A DNA stretch of 64,000 bases from Chaunax sp. Z400 (GCA_037577475.1 CM075204.1:3972855-4036854); one strand, 5' to 3'. Counted from the first letter of the stretch, positions 1-11,919 are shown. Made by a program: numbers and translations. The notes: a model not told the origin generated them from the sequence alone.

Positions 1-1318
1 TTAGCCTATTTTTTTCCTGATGCTGATTCCAATAACCGACATGTAGATTCATTCATTCATTCATGACAAACATTAACGTCCGCTATATATTAAACACTAA
101 AGTAAGGCCTGCTAGTTTACCTGCCAGTGAACAGGATAACGGGATACCGTGGCAAGTTGGAATTGTCAGTTCCAATTTCAGAACCAATGAACTTGGCTAA
201 AATAGATTTTGGTACTTCATTGAATGACTAAAAATGTCAACATTGCTATCTGGCCTGTTTAGCAAATTATAAACAGACCTGTTACAATTATCATTGCATG
301 CATTGTAAAACGTTGTAGCGCTAGCATTGGGTTTATATTTCAGGAGGTAACCTGCATGGGTATGTATTAGTGTCTTATCTGATGTTATATGTGAAGCTAC
401 ACTTGGATATATAAATGAGTGTATTACCTTCAACGGTGGTGGTGCTAATAGATTATCTCTTTGAATTTGTGTGACTAATCTCTTGAAACAGCTGAGTCAG
501 GTGAGACTACTATTTGAACAGGGACAATTTTCATGTCAGTTTGCTCACATTCACCTGTGATAGGGCATATGATCTATCTGCATCAGCACAAAGTGAGTTT
601 TCCTGTAGCGGTGGTAGCTGTGGTCCTTGGACACCAATTTTCCTTTAGTCTTATTGTAGTATGAGTAGTGTAGTAGCAATAATAGCTCATTTAATTCTTA
701 CTTGTCATTTATAATCCAAGTGTGCAGGGAGACGTATACATTTGAAACATAATTCAAGACATTCATAGTGCTCCTGTGATGTTTTATTTTCTAACAGGAC
801 TCAGCTGCTGCATTTGGACTGAGCATCCCAAGCACCCCCTGCATCATTATCATGGGTCGGTAGTCTTGTTTCACATATTTGGAATGTTTTATGTATTGTC
901 TGTAGATTGTTGATTTGAAAAGGTGCTTGGGATTATGCAGATTGGTGGGGACAAAGTCTTAAAATGTGTGAATAATTTAAACTCTTAGAAGACAAAATGG
1001 AGAGAAAAAAGTTTTGGTGGCTGAATGTCTTTTCAAGCCTGTTAGAGCTCCAGACTAACTTTTTACACTAGTTGCACTGGTGCACTAAACTGTTCGTTTA
1101 AGGGCATCAGCACAAAATTTAATGCATCCAAATATCACATTTTGAGCATTACCCTTTTTTTGCCAGTTCCAAAACACATTGGTAATTTCCTGACACATTA
1201 TGTAAATAATCTTAAACTTGTATATAAATCTTTTTTCTTCATTTAAATCACAACACACTCAATAAGAAACTGGGATAACCATAACTGTTAGGAGAGGCCA
1301 TAAGGCACTGTCTCCCAT
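1..1318. other. Intergenic stretch, nothing recognised
   Basis: AT-rich DNA with short open frames only; no domain, RNA gene or clear repeat was seen. Confidence 0.5.
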
Positions 1319-1579
1319 ATGCAGGCACACACAGAAATACATGTCTCATGTCATGTACACACAATCTTGCCAAACAATGACAACATGTCATCACCAGCAT
1401 TACATTTTTTCTCTGTGAATGAAGTCGACACAAGGCTTGTAATTTGTAATATGTGTAAGGCCAAAATAAGCCTCAGAGGAACAAACCTGAAAACGTTTGG
1501 AACAACAAACTTAATCAGACACTTAGAAATATCCACCCAGTGCATGTTTAGTTCAGTCGGTAGAGTCCTATCTGAATAA
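1319..1579 (+). pseudogene. hAT-transposon relic with a BED-type zinc finger
   Basis: An 86-codon frame includes ALHFFSVNEVDTRLVICNMC, KAKISLRGTNLKTFGTTNLI and RHL, the layout of a BED finger (CxxC, then NLIRHL). Such fingers head hAT/ZBED transposases. No catalytic domain follows, so this is a fragment. The ends are not visible. Confidence 0.6.
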
Positions 1580-2486
1580 AGCCTGAAAACATAACTTACA
1601 ATAATTATAATAATCACTCCAAGAAACATTTTCAACAAGCTAACATTAACAGCAACACTAGCAACAGCGCAGAGCCAACCACAACTCCCTGCTATCTATA
1701 AGCAAAGAAAAGGCATACAGGCATTGATAGTGAACACTTGTTTAGCTTGGATGGACTCGTGGTAGATGAGAGAAAAAACAGACTATCTGGTGACGAGGCA
1801 GAGATACTTCTGTTTGTGAAGAAAAACTTGCCAATGATGTTCAAGTGACTGCATTAGATCTAAACATGTCCTGACACACAACAGCCTCAAGGTGCCTTGT
1901 TCTGTTTCTATGGGCCTTTCAGGTTTTACAAAGAACGTGTTTTTTTTCTTACAAGTCTTCTTTGACAAAACTAAACACTGCACTGTATTTTAGTTGGAGG
2001 TTTAAGCATAAGGTTTGTCCTGTAACCTATTACACTTTTATTTTGACATACTAACAAAAACGATCAAGGGTCCTGTAATCTGGTGCATTTTTAAAAGTGT
2101 TTGTTCTATAGATCTGTTGCACCTGTTTTCTTTTAGGAAAGAAAAGCATGTTAGATTAAGTGGGATGTTAGACACTGACCCTCCATGACTGCTGATGTTC
2201 CTGTATGAACTCAATGAAGCTCAGAATGCGTCTAGCTGAACTGAACATTAAGGTGAAATGAAAACCTGCAGGCTTGTTAACACAGGCACATGGAAAGAGG
2301 TACCAAGAGCACACAAACACTCAAGGAGCCCTGCCTCTTGCTTCGTTCTTGTTTTCTTCATTTTCTTGATCATATTGTTTTAGTTCTGCATTGAGTAATG
2401 TTGTTGGGGGTATGTGGAAGTATGCGACAAAGATTCAAGAAAGCATTGTTGCAGATCCATGCCAAATAAAGTTGTCATAATTTAGC
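1580..2486. other. Intergenic stretch after the hAT relic, nothing recognised
   Basis: No open frame with family similarity. It may contain more decayed hAT sequence. Confidence 0.4.
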
Positions 2487-2494
2487 ACTTTGCT

Positions 2495-3480
2495 ACGGTG
2501 GCCGACAGGGTCAAATGCACTGCAAAAGCCACAACACAACACATAAAGAAAAACATGCTACAAAAGCCATAGCACAACACATTAAGAAAAACATGCTACA
2601 AAAGTCACAACTCAACACATTAAGAAAAACGCGCTGCTAAAGCCACAACACAACACATTAAGAAAAACGCGCTGCAAAAGCCACAAGACAACACAAGAAA
2701 GACGCGCTGCAAAAGCCACAAGACAACACAAGAAAGACGCGCTGCAAAAGCCACAACACAACACAAGAACAAAAGCCACAACACAACACAAGAACAAAAG
2801 CCACAAGACAACACAAGAAAAACGCGCTGCAAAAGCCACAAGACAACACAAGAAAGACGCGCTGCAAAAGCCACAAGACAACACAAGAAAGACACGCTGC
2901 AAAAGCCACAAGACAACACAAGAAAGACGCGCTGCAAAAGCCACAAGACAACACAAGAAAGACGCGCTGCAAAAGCCACAACACAACACAAGAACAAAAG
3001 CCACAAGACAACACAAGAAAAACGCGCTGCAAAAGCCACAAGACAACACAAGAAAAACGCGCTGCAAAAGCCACAAGACAACACAAGAAAGACGCGCTGC
3101 AAAAGCCACAAGACAACACAAGAAAGACGCGCTGCAAAAGCCACAACACAACACAAGAAAGACGCGCTGCAAAAGCCACAACACAACACAAGAACAAAAG
3201 CCACAACACACCACATTAAGAAAAACGCGCTGCAAAAGCCACAAAACAACACATTAAGAAAAATAGCTGCAAAAGCCACAACACAACGGAAGTGTTTAAA
3301 GAGGACACTTTAAAGTGAATCACGCATCCGGACGTGCTTGTTTCATTTATTAAACTCAATAAAGAAATGACAAAAACAGCTAACTTTATAATCACTAAAT
3401 AATGAGAAAGGTTATGTCAGAGGAAGGCGTTTGCTTTGTGTGTTGTGGCTTTTGTAGTGCATTTGCCCATCGGCCACCAT
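2495..3480. mobile_element. Non-autonomous inverted-repeat DNA transposon, probably hAT-like
   Basis: The left end (ACGGTGGCCGACAGGG..., then AAATGCACTGCAAAAGCC) recurs inverted at the right end (3435-3480) with a few mismatches over about 45 bp. Imperfect 8-bp flanks ACTTTGCT (2487-2494) and ACTTTACA (3481-3488) fit a hAT-sized target duplication. The inside is mostly minisatellite. There is no transposase. Confidence 0.65.
2518..3292. repeat. Minisatellite, 35 bp and 25 bp units
   Basis: About 20 tandem units built on AAAAGCCACAAGACAACACA followed by AGAAAGACGCGCTGC (35 bp), mixed with shortened units lacking the GCGCTG part (about 25 bp). The outermost units grade into the AAAAGCCACAACACA of the terminal inverted repeats. 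Minus-strand open frames rich in Cys, Leu and Phe here are translations of the repeat. Confidence 0.9.
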
Positions 3481-3488
3481 ACTTTACA

Positions 3489-4950
3489 GAATAACTGTGT
3501 GTCATAACTAATATTCATGTTAGTTGAATACTATTTTAGGGATGCACAATGTGAATGTTATTACATAATTGTATTTTTTTGTATTTAAAAAAAATCAGTT
3601 TATGAACACTGTACTGTACTTAAGTATAAAAGTAAAATGTTTAACACTTACATTTACATTTATTATTAATTATATTGTTTAGTTATTTATTAACACCTGA
3701 ACTAAAGATTATTTTGTAAAGATGGAGGATTTTAATATTCCATAACTCTAATAAGATTAGTTTTGTTAAAATTGATAGACCTTTTCTGAAACATTGTGGA
3801 ACATGCATTTCAAATTGCAATTGTGTTTTTAAACTGTTTAAACTTTTAAATTGTGTTTTTTTGTGCAATTGAATTTATGAAAAACGTCCACGTTTCATGT
3901 ATATATTCAGCCATGTTTTGCTATTAGTCTGCTAAACATCTTTAACGGAATGATAGATATCTTATATCCCTATTTTATTGTTTGTTGCTGTTTATAATGA
4001 GAGAGAAAGTCAAATTGCATTTTTAATGGTGCTTTGTACATTGTTAAAGAAGTTGCTGTCATTTCCAGCTCAAAACGTTTGTTTGAAACAAAAATATTAA
4101 ATGTACTTTTGTGTATACTTTTATTTATGAAATTTTATTGACACATTTTCAAAAAAGGTGTTCAAAAATAAACATGTTCAATGTATAAACAGTGTACTGG
4201 ATGTATTTGATCATGTTGCTGTATTAACTGTTTTATTCACATTAGAACATTGATATGGACACCGCACATTATTGTATTGTTACATTGTTTTTGATGGAAA
4301 AGTACTGTATTTCTACTGAACACATATATGCCAGTGCCTATACAGAATTTTACTTCTCAGGTTTGAAGAAACTGTCCAAAGAAATTGGACTTGATTTATA
4401 GAATATTCAGTGGGGAAGACTTTTTTTGGTTGTTGTTCTTCGGGCAAACCGGAGTACCTGGCGTAAACCCTAATGAGGATGGGTCTACAAAAGGATGTGC
4501 ATATGTCAGACCCAGTAATGGCCCGCGTATTTTACACATAGGCCTTCAGTGCTTTCCCCACAATTAAACCACCTTAGAATAACATCCCTTTGACCCTATG
4601 ACGAGATGCTGCATCACAAATAAGCGTTACTGGGAACAATGGGATGGGGATGTAAACAAAACCTTGTAAAATGCATATTGCATTCATGAAAGCCAAAGTA
4701 GATGAATTTCATGATAAAGTGTGTGGTGGTTTTTTAATTTACCCAAAAGATATAACAAATAATTAATATAAACCAAAAAATGTAATAACTAGGCCTATAA
4801 AATGGGTCAACAAAATATAACTGTACTAAAGATAACAGCGACCAAACAAGAAGCTAACAGAACAAACTGACCTCACATACTGACACAAGAGGGAACATAT
4901 ATATAGAGGCTTGGCCAAAACAAATAACACACAAAGGGAAAACAAAATGG
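3489..4950. other. AT-rich intergenic stretch, nothing recognised
   Basis: Strongly AT-rich with short unrecognisable frames, including a 60-codon frame at 4385-4567. Confidence 0.4.
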
Positions 4951-5329
4951 ACGTCAGCTACAACCCAATACAAAACAAAACTAACTAAACTCAAATCTCC
5001 CCCATAACATCCCATCTCATGGTTCACCTTGATGGGCCGGCTCCAGTATTTAGCAGTCTTCAGCCCTCAGCCACACCCTTTGCTGGACCAGGAAGGACCC
5101 TCCCACCAACCACGCCCGGAAACACAAAGAAAGAAAATATTAATATAACAAATAATTACCTAACAGTGTTAATATGTGTGCACTTCATATGAACAATGTA
5201 AGGTTAAAAGAAATAAACACTAAATCCAAGAAGATGTGCAATGTTATTTGTTTGGGGTGTGGTTGGCTGCAACTGAAACTAACATGTGGTGTGACAAACT
5301 AATAAAGTGGGAGAGTGTTTTGTGTGACA

Positions 5330-6180
5330 TTGCCCTGTGTGGCCCTGGCCATCACACACCCCCACCTCTTCAGGACTCTCACTGGCACAGCGAGAGAGGT
5401 AATCAGCTGTGAGGTTGTCCTTTCCTGGGATGTACTGGATACTGAAGCTGAATAGTTGTAATGCCAGGTACCACGGGTAATCCTTCCATTGGTATCTCTC
5501 ATCCTTTCCATCCACTGCAGTGCTTTGTGGTCCGTGTCCAAGGGGAATTCTCTGCCAGGGAGGTAGTATCGGAAGAAGTCAAGGGCCCACTTGATGGCCA
5601 GTGCCTCCTTTTCCACCGTTGAATAACGAACCTCCCTGAGGAACAGCTTCCGGCTGATGTAGGCAACTGGATGGCGGCTGCCTGATGATCCTTGGAGAAG
5701 CACAGCCTGCCATGCCCAAAAAGGATTGGAGCTGCTTCTGTTTGTGGCAGAGGACATGACTATGGCCTGGATCTTGTTGACCTGCGGCCGTATCAACCCA
5801 TTTCCAATAACATGGCCCAGGTGCTCCGTCTCTGCAGCAGCAAAGATGCATTTGGATGGGTTTACGGTCTGCCCTGCAGAGTGGAGATGATCCACTCTGG
5901 AAGGTGCTCCTCCCAGTTGATACTGTAAATGGCAATGTCATCCAAATATGCAAGCAAAACCAGATAAAACACAAAGCACCTGGTCCATGAGTCTCTGGAA
6001 GGTTGCTGGAGCACCGTGCAACCCAAATTGCAGGACAGTGAACTGGAAGAGAACCCATGGCGTCCTGAAGGCTGCCAGCTTCCTGGACCGTTCCGTGAGT
6101 GGTACCTGCCAGTAACCCTTGCACAGATCTATAGCAGTCAAGTATTTTGCTTTTCCAAGCTTTCCACCCAATAAGCTTGG
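5330..6180 (-). pseudogene. Gypsy reverse transcriptase and RNase H remnants
   Basis: RT motifs include KYLTAIDLCKGYWQVPL, FGLHGAPATFQRLMDQVL and the catalytic YLDD at 5948-5937. RNase H includes VAYISRKL, YSTVEKEALAIKWAL and DHKALQWM, ending with YIPGKDNLTADYLSR. These parts lie in different frames, so the polyprotein is dead. Confidence 0.85.
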
Positions 6181-6349
6181 CTTTTTACCAGAGGATTTTA
6201 AGGGTCTGCTAGCTGGCTGATTCTCCACCATGGGAGGCTTACCCACACCAGTTGCTGGCCCTTGCTGGTACTGTTGGGCTGGTTTGCGACTGTCCTTCAT
6301 TGTTGTCCGTGCGTTATACTCCATGGTTGTCCCTTCTTCCAGGCAGCCA

Positions 6350-6590
6350 CAAAGACTCTGAATCATGCTCTGGAATCCAGACCTGAAGCTCGGGAAACAA
6401 CATTCTCAGATATTGCTCTAATATGATGATTTCACTTATTTCCTAGATAGTTTTACCTTTTGGCTGGATCCACTTCCCATATAGCTCCTTGAGCCTTGCA
6501 TATAACTCTTTGGGGCTCTCATCAGGATTGACATCTAGGGCACGGAACCTCTGCCTGTAGGTCTCAGGATTTATTGAAAGGATGGCATTT
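6350..6590 (-). pseudogene. SCAN-like capsid (gag) remnant of the Gypsy element
   Basis: The minus-strand translation contains PETYRQRFRALDVNPDESPK and ELYARLKELYGKWIQP, then a stop, then EISEIIILEQYLRMLFPELQ. This matches the vertebrate SCAN domain core (RxLxxW-P, then LVLEQFL, LP-EL). The SCAN domain is thought to derive from Gmr1-type gag. One stop and a C-terminal frameshift show decay. Confidence 0.7.
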
Positions 6591-6639
6591 TTTACCTGAT
6601 TTTAGTCCAAAGAGTCATCAATGTCCATATGCACATATG

Positions 6640-9600
6640 CTTAAAGTGAAAAAAAAAAGTGTCGCACACTCTGGCTCCATATGCACTTTTTCTTTAATTT
6701 GATGACTTTTCTGCCTTCAGGCCTTCTTCAAGATAATTACATACTGAGATATAGCCACAGATCTTATGTAGGTCACACCCCTACTCACACATGTGCAGGT
6801 GATCATAAGAACATTAGCAAACAAGCCTGCTGTTAAAAACTTGAATACACAGTAGCATGATACAGCCAATCAAATTATTTCTCAAATGAAAAGAAAATTT
6901 GTTTTTGTTTGTAAAACATGAAGATTATAATTTCACTATACTTGGAGTCAAAATATTTTATTTTTAAAAAATTCCATTTTAGGGTAGATTCTAATAGATA
7001 TGAGACAAAAGTGAACATAACCTCAGAATGGGCATCATAAACACTTTAATTATCCAGCAAATTATTAGGATGTCTGGAAATTTCCAATAGATATACAGAA
7101 AAGGTAAAACATCAGTTTAAAATAAAACATAAACACCTTAATCTATATATCCAAAAAATGGGGTCACTTACAAGAAGCACCTCAAGTCGTAGACTATATT
7201 CAGTCCATGGGGTGCTAGGGTTCTTAAATAGTGGATCCAATAATGTTCACTCCTGGAAAGTAAAATATCCAAGTTACCTCCTCTTGGGGGAAGTGAAACC
7301 TTTTCATTACCAATGTATCTTAGAGAGGAAATGTGATAATTGAGTTCAAAAAATGTGCTGCCACTGGATAATTCATATTTTTACAGTTAATAGTGCTTTT
7401 ATGTTCAGCAATATGAGCTGTTGGCCAACAGAGCTGTTGGATCCTAACCAGATACACCAAGGATCTTTTGAATTCAGCCAACAACAAAGAGAAGGTATCG
7501 TTTGCAGTGAATCTTTGTTTGACCAGTCACTGCCACAGTCTATAGAAGTCTCCAATGAACTGTGGAACCTTTCCAGATGTCGGGTTAAAACCCATCTATA
7601 TGCAGTCACTTTGAGTGATTACATCATTCCTTGGGGTCTTAGATGGCAGAAAGAACCCATGTTGGGCAAGAAAACAGAAGAGCTCTGTGACCGCTGGTGT
7701 GCCATCTTGAATAAGTGCACTATTGACCTCATGACCCTGCTTGTTGACCAATTTAAAAAGGAGCTGGATGAACTGGACAAACTAATTGATGAGAAGAAAC
7801 GGGTTGTATATCTCAAATGATCAGGAATGATGGAAAATTCAAGGACCTTAGCAAAGTTAATCAAGACATGCAAGAGAAGCTCTCTAGAGAGATCCAAGAA
7901 ATGCAAATCAAAAAATTCAACAGAGATGAAAAAAGATGCATGTGAAGGCAACATGTATCCCTGGAGGAATGTGGAACCAAACCCCAAAAGACAACATGCA
8001 AGATATCAATAAATGGAACAACTCTCCTCTGAGCGGTTTTCATCAGACTCAAGTTCCAGTTTTTTATCCAACCAAACCATCTACAAGCCAAGCACTACAG
8101 CCAGAAGAAGAGGCCGAGATCAAGGAAGGGCCGCACACGACGTGGGAAGAAGAGAAAAACCCTGGAGTCGCTCCCGGGTTCATCAGAGGAGGAAATGACT
8201 GTCTTTAATTTGTCTAGTAAATCTTTAAATGAATACCATCTTCTGGTGTTAAACAAGAGACTTTCCTTCGTACCTAAACCAAACTAAATATTTTGATGTT
8301 AAAATAGACCTCTTTAAGGTTTTCAGAAACATACATTTAAAAGAATTTTTCAAACAAAATAGATCTACTTCAGAGCAACTTGAAAATGAACATGTTCAAT
8401 TACCTCGGGAAACGAGAACACTCATTTTAAGAGGCAAAAGTATCTTAGTACCTCCCTCTAATCGGAACAACTGTATTGAAATATACTGTAGACTAGTAGA
8501 ACAAGATGTTGATGAATTTTCAAAAATATAAACAATCATACATGTTACAAACATTTAACTAGAGAGGAGATGGCTGCCCTAAAAGACTTAGAGTCAGATG
8601 ACTATCATTATTAAACAAGCAGATAACTGTGGTTATGAAAAAAGCTGACTATGTCAATGAATGACAACTGTCTGATGATACTATAAAAAACTTCCAGGGA
8701 ACCCCACTCAGTCTTTTAAGAATATTGTCCATGCGGCCCTTAAGGATTTATTGCAGAATGGTGACATTTCTGAAAATGAATATGACTTTCTTAAAGTTGA
8801 ACACCCTATTATTCCTATTTTTAACACACTACCTTGCTCTCTCACCTCTAGTTTGTCCATCTATGTAGATCATTTTATCAGATCATTAGCTGAGAACCTG
8901 CCTTCCTTTACTAAGGACACGGGACACATAGTAAACATTGTAGAATCCATTGACCTTATCTCTGATGAGGACGAACTTTAGCCAGTGTTCTTTGATGTAA
9001 ATGTTATGTATACATCCAGACCACATGATGGAGGTATTGAGGCCTTGGAGAACTTCCTCTCCAAATTGTATTTTGGAATTAACTAAGTTGATCTTAGCAC
9101 AACTTAAGATACCTTTTATATCCAGAAACATGGGGTACCAGTGGGTTGTTCTATTTCACTGTCATTCTGTAATTTGTATATGGGTTTATTTGAAGAGAGA
9201 TTTATTTATTCTCATCATGGATTAAAGAAAATATACTCTTATAGAAGAGGTATTTGGATGATGTGTTCTGTTAAAGGGTTAAAGGGTCTGAGATACAGCT
9301 AGAATCATTTTTTACATACCTTAACTCATGTTCTGAATCTATGCCATTTTATATGGATTATGACCAAAAACACACCAGTTTTCTGGATTTATGGGTCATT
9401 AGAGACAATAATCATTCATACACAAATTTGTTCAGAAAGCCCAGTGCTAGAAATACCTTATTTAGAGCTGACTCTGACCATCCCCTACCGTTAAACAAAG
9501 GGGTTCCACAAAACCTATCCTAAATGATGCTACCACTAAAATAAAACATATACCTAGGCCTGATCTCCTAAAAAATAAAACTACAGTAAAATCTAATGAC

Positions 9601-9940
9601 CGCATAATATTCTCAATAAAATATTCAAAGGGTGCTGAACAGCTAAAGAGTATGATAACAAAACATTGGCACATCCTGGAATCAGACTCTTGACTCAATG
9701 GGGTGTTTAAAGATCCACCACTCATAAAAGAGGTAAGAACCTGAGAGATGGCCTGGTATCATATCTACCTGCTACTCAGTCAGTACGAGCTCAGACTACC
9801 TTAACACCTGTCCCTGAAGGGAATCGTCGCTGTGGTAGTTGCAGCCAATGTAATTATACTTATCGCTGTAACTGCTTTAAACACCCCCATACAGGTAAGG
9901 AAATACCCATTAAAGGGATTATTTCCCTGTGATAATTGCC
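6640..9940 (+). mobile_element. Degraded Penelope-like retroelement (Neptune-like)
   Basis: A non-coding lead (from about 6640), which resembles the leader of fish Penelope-like elements, is followed by coding remnants to about 9940. It starts where the Gypsy relic breaks off, so one may have inserted into the other. The C-terminal GIY-YIG endonuclease was not found. The lead part is a low-confidence boundary. Confidence 0.65.
7353..9937 (+). pseudogene. Penelope-like ORF: N-terminal region and reverse transcriptase, frame broken
   Basis: The N-terminal part (7353-7820) has a coiled, charged end (KKELDELDKLIDEKKRV). A basic arginine-rich stretch lies near 8090-8200. RT fragments follow: an adenine-rich region near 8500-8700, KDLLQNGDISENEYDFLKVE at 8740-8800, LTSSLSIYVDHFIRSLAENL, and the catalytic YLDD at 9251-9262 out of frame with its neighbours. 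Near 9830-9930 lies a Cys-rich CGSCSQCNYTYRC and HPHTGKEIPIKG, the segment that normally precedes GIY-YIG. Several shifts and stops are present. Confidence 0.75.
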
Positions 9941-10540
9941 ACCTATCTTAAATGGTCTTTATGAATTTTATAAAGAGGAAAAAGTAAATATTACATAAAG
10001 AGTGTGAACATTGACAAAAAATAGAATATACATAGAAATCACTCTGACTAAACTCTTATTTTTATACTTTTTTTTGTACTATTATTATACTTTAATGGTT
10101 ACACATATCAGGAAAACAAGAATAATCTTAAGAATTTAATCTTGGTAGTCTTATGTTTATTCATTATTTACTACATTATTTATTTTATTTACAGTATAAA
10201 TTTACACCAATCATGTTATTTTAGCTGAATAGGTCTTTTCCTCTCCTTCCTTTCTGCCCCCTATAGTCACCCTTGCAGGTGTTTTCCTGTGTCTTGGTTG
10301 ACTCTAGTGACTTTGGTGACCCTGTGGATTTCCTGCAGTATCACCATGCAGTATCACACTGGATGTGTTTTTGAATGAAAGGCTTCATCTTCAATGAGAA
10401 ATGGATGGACTGTCATGAAATTTTGTGCAGGCTATTGTGAATCATAACTCATCCACCAAAGAACCAACGGTGGAGTTTATGCTGGCTTCTATTATTAACT
10501 CCCTGCTGTGGCTTCATCATAAATCCAGACCAGTCATCAG
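9940..10540. other. Intergenic stretch, nothing recognised
   Basis: AT-rich with no recognised coding or RNA feature. Confidence 0.4.
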
Positions 10541-10543
10541 TCA

Positions 10544-10606
10544 ATAACAAAAGAGCACTTGATAGAAAAATATAAAATCTTCTTCTATCAAGTGCTCTTT
10601 TGTTAT
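10544..10606. repeat. Perfect 24-bp inverted repeat (hairpin)
   Basis: Arms 10544-10567 and 10583-10606 are exact reverse complements around a 15-nt loop. A transcript of either strand would fold into a 24-bp stem, the size range of a short miRNA-like or foldback hairpin. There is no sign of transcription. Confidence 0.9.
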
Positions 10607-11259
10607 AGACCTTTAAAAATGACTGAAAAATAATGAAGCTGATGTTTGTTGGCAACAGCACCGGGTAATGTCTGCAGACAGCTCGCTGCACATGATAATC
10701 TAACACTAACAGACTTGGATCAATGACACACATTGGTTTAACCAAAACCAGATTGACCTCACTTCTGTTTAAACTCAGGTCTTGGCTTAACTCAAGCCAC
10801 TGCTTCTTAAAATGATTCATTTTATGGTTTAACCTGTGAATGAAATCCTGCCAGTCTGATCCCTGTAGCTTCATGTGGTGAGATTGATGCTATGAGAAAG
10901 ATCATAAAACTAAAGGTCACAGATTTCATAACCAGCATATCGTCATATTGTCCTGAAGCCTGAAGGAATGACGCTGCCACATTGATGCTTGCATTGTCAT
11001 GTCTTCTCTAGACCTGGGCTTCTAGACTGAGGGTTGAAGTGGGCAGAATTGTTTTTCTATTTCTACAGTCAAACATTGGCTTGTCTGTGTCTTATCGATG
11101 TCATTGTGTAGTGGTTTGGGCAGTGATGCACATATTTTGTTGTGTTGATGTTACAGTATGTTTGGTCACAGAAATGATTTTTTAAAAAGCCTTTTGATTT
11201 TTCTCTGCTACAAATATTTCCCTGCTCTCAAGGCAAGTTTTCATTTATTACATTGTTTT
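10607..11259. other. Intergenic stretch, nothing recognised
   Basis: A 141-codon minus-strand frame at 10449-10874 runs through the hairpin and matches no family I know. Confidence 0.4.
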
Positions 11260-11273
11260 CCAGCAGGGGGCAG
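11260..11273 (+). promoter_or_regulatory. CTCF-type motif CCAGCAGGGGGCAG
   Basis: A full match to the CTCF core CCASYAGRKGGCRS, about 2.4 kb upstream of the presumed csrp2 start. Motif only; occupancy is unknown. Confidence 0.5.
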
Positions 11274-11439
11274 AATTACTGCATGTATTGATGGACATAT
11301 TAAGGATCTACAGCGCATCTAATCTAAATTATGATACATTTGCACAGAAAAGCAAAGTGTTAGCCTAGGTGGCTATTTGTATCATCTCCACTTCATTTCC
11401 CGTAATCCTGAAAGGAAGGACAAGGTTCTTGGTTTTTAC

Positions 11440-11493
11440 ACACACTTTAAGTATAAAAAGGAAACACGTTTCCTTTTTATACTTAAAATGTGT
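11440..11493. repeat. Near-perfect 26-bp inverted repeat with 2-nt loop
   Basis: Arms 11440-11465 and 11468-11493 pair with one mismatch. The right arm is followed by a direct duplication of TTAAAATGTGTC. It can form a cruciform. Confidence 0.9.
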
Positions 11494-11919
11494 CTTAAAA
11501 TGTGTCTGAAAATTAAAACTTATTGAGGCTGGTCTACCAAAACTCCCAAGTGCTCTGAAAAGGGAAAAAGATTATTCCATGTGAAGTCAGAGCCAGTGGT
11601 CCAAAATAATTTAAGGCACTGTATAGTATTCCTTTTTGGTACAGGAGTAACACATTGTATTCTCATCATAACTGTGTTACCTATGATTACCCCACACGGT
11701 GTAGACTAAGCCAAACACTCCTTCCTTATAGCAAAATGTGGCTTTTCTGCTTTAGAAAATGTGTCACATTTTATCTACAGGCAACATGGATGAATTTAAA
11801 ATGTATTTAAGGAATTCTTTTTTAAATTAGATTCTCAGGAGGCAAAAATGCAAATTCAGCCATTTTAATGGGACCATATCTTATTATTAAATTTCTACCA
11901 TCTGTTTTGTGAGTTTAGC
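11494..11919. other. Intergenic stretch, nothing recognised
   Basis: No coding or repeat structure seen. Confidence 0.4.

Larger units (their letters stand above)
4960..6600 (-). mobile_element. Degraded Ty3/Gypsy retrotransposon, Gmr1-like, with SCAN-like gag
   Basis: Read on the minus strand the order is a SCAN-like gag remnant (6570-6350), a short linker, reverse transcriptase (about 6180-5690) and RNase H (about 5670-5330), then a non-coding tail (to about 4960). Several frameshifts and a stop break the frame. Protease and integrase are missing. In Gmr1-type elements integrase lies upstream of reverse transcriptase, so a deletion between gag and RT would remove both, which fits what is seen. 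No LTR pair was found. Confidence 0.75.

Noticed and set aside
2612..3279. Three overlapping minus-strand frames of 183-219 codons rich in Cys, Leu and Phe
   Set aside because: They are translations of the minisatellite in each frame, because no unit contains a stop; no domain or start context supports a gene.
6600..7150. Possible hammerhead ribozyme in the Penelope-like leader, as known in such elements
   Set aside because: I did not find the CTGATGA and GAAA core pair here or after the coding part.
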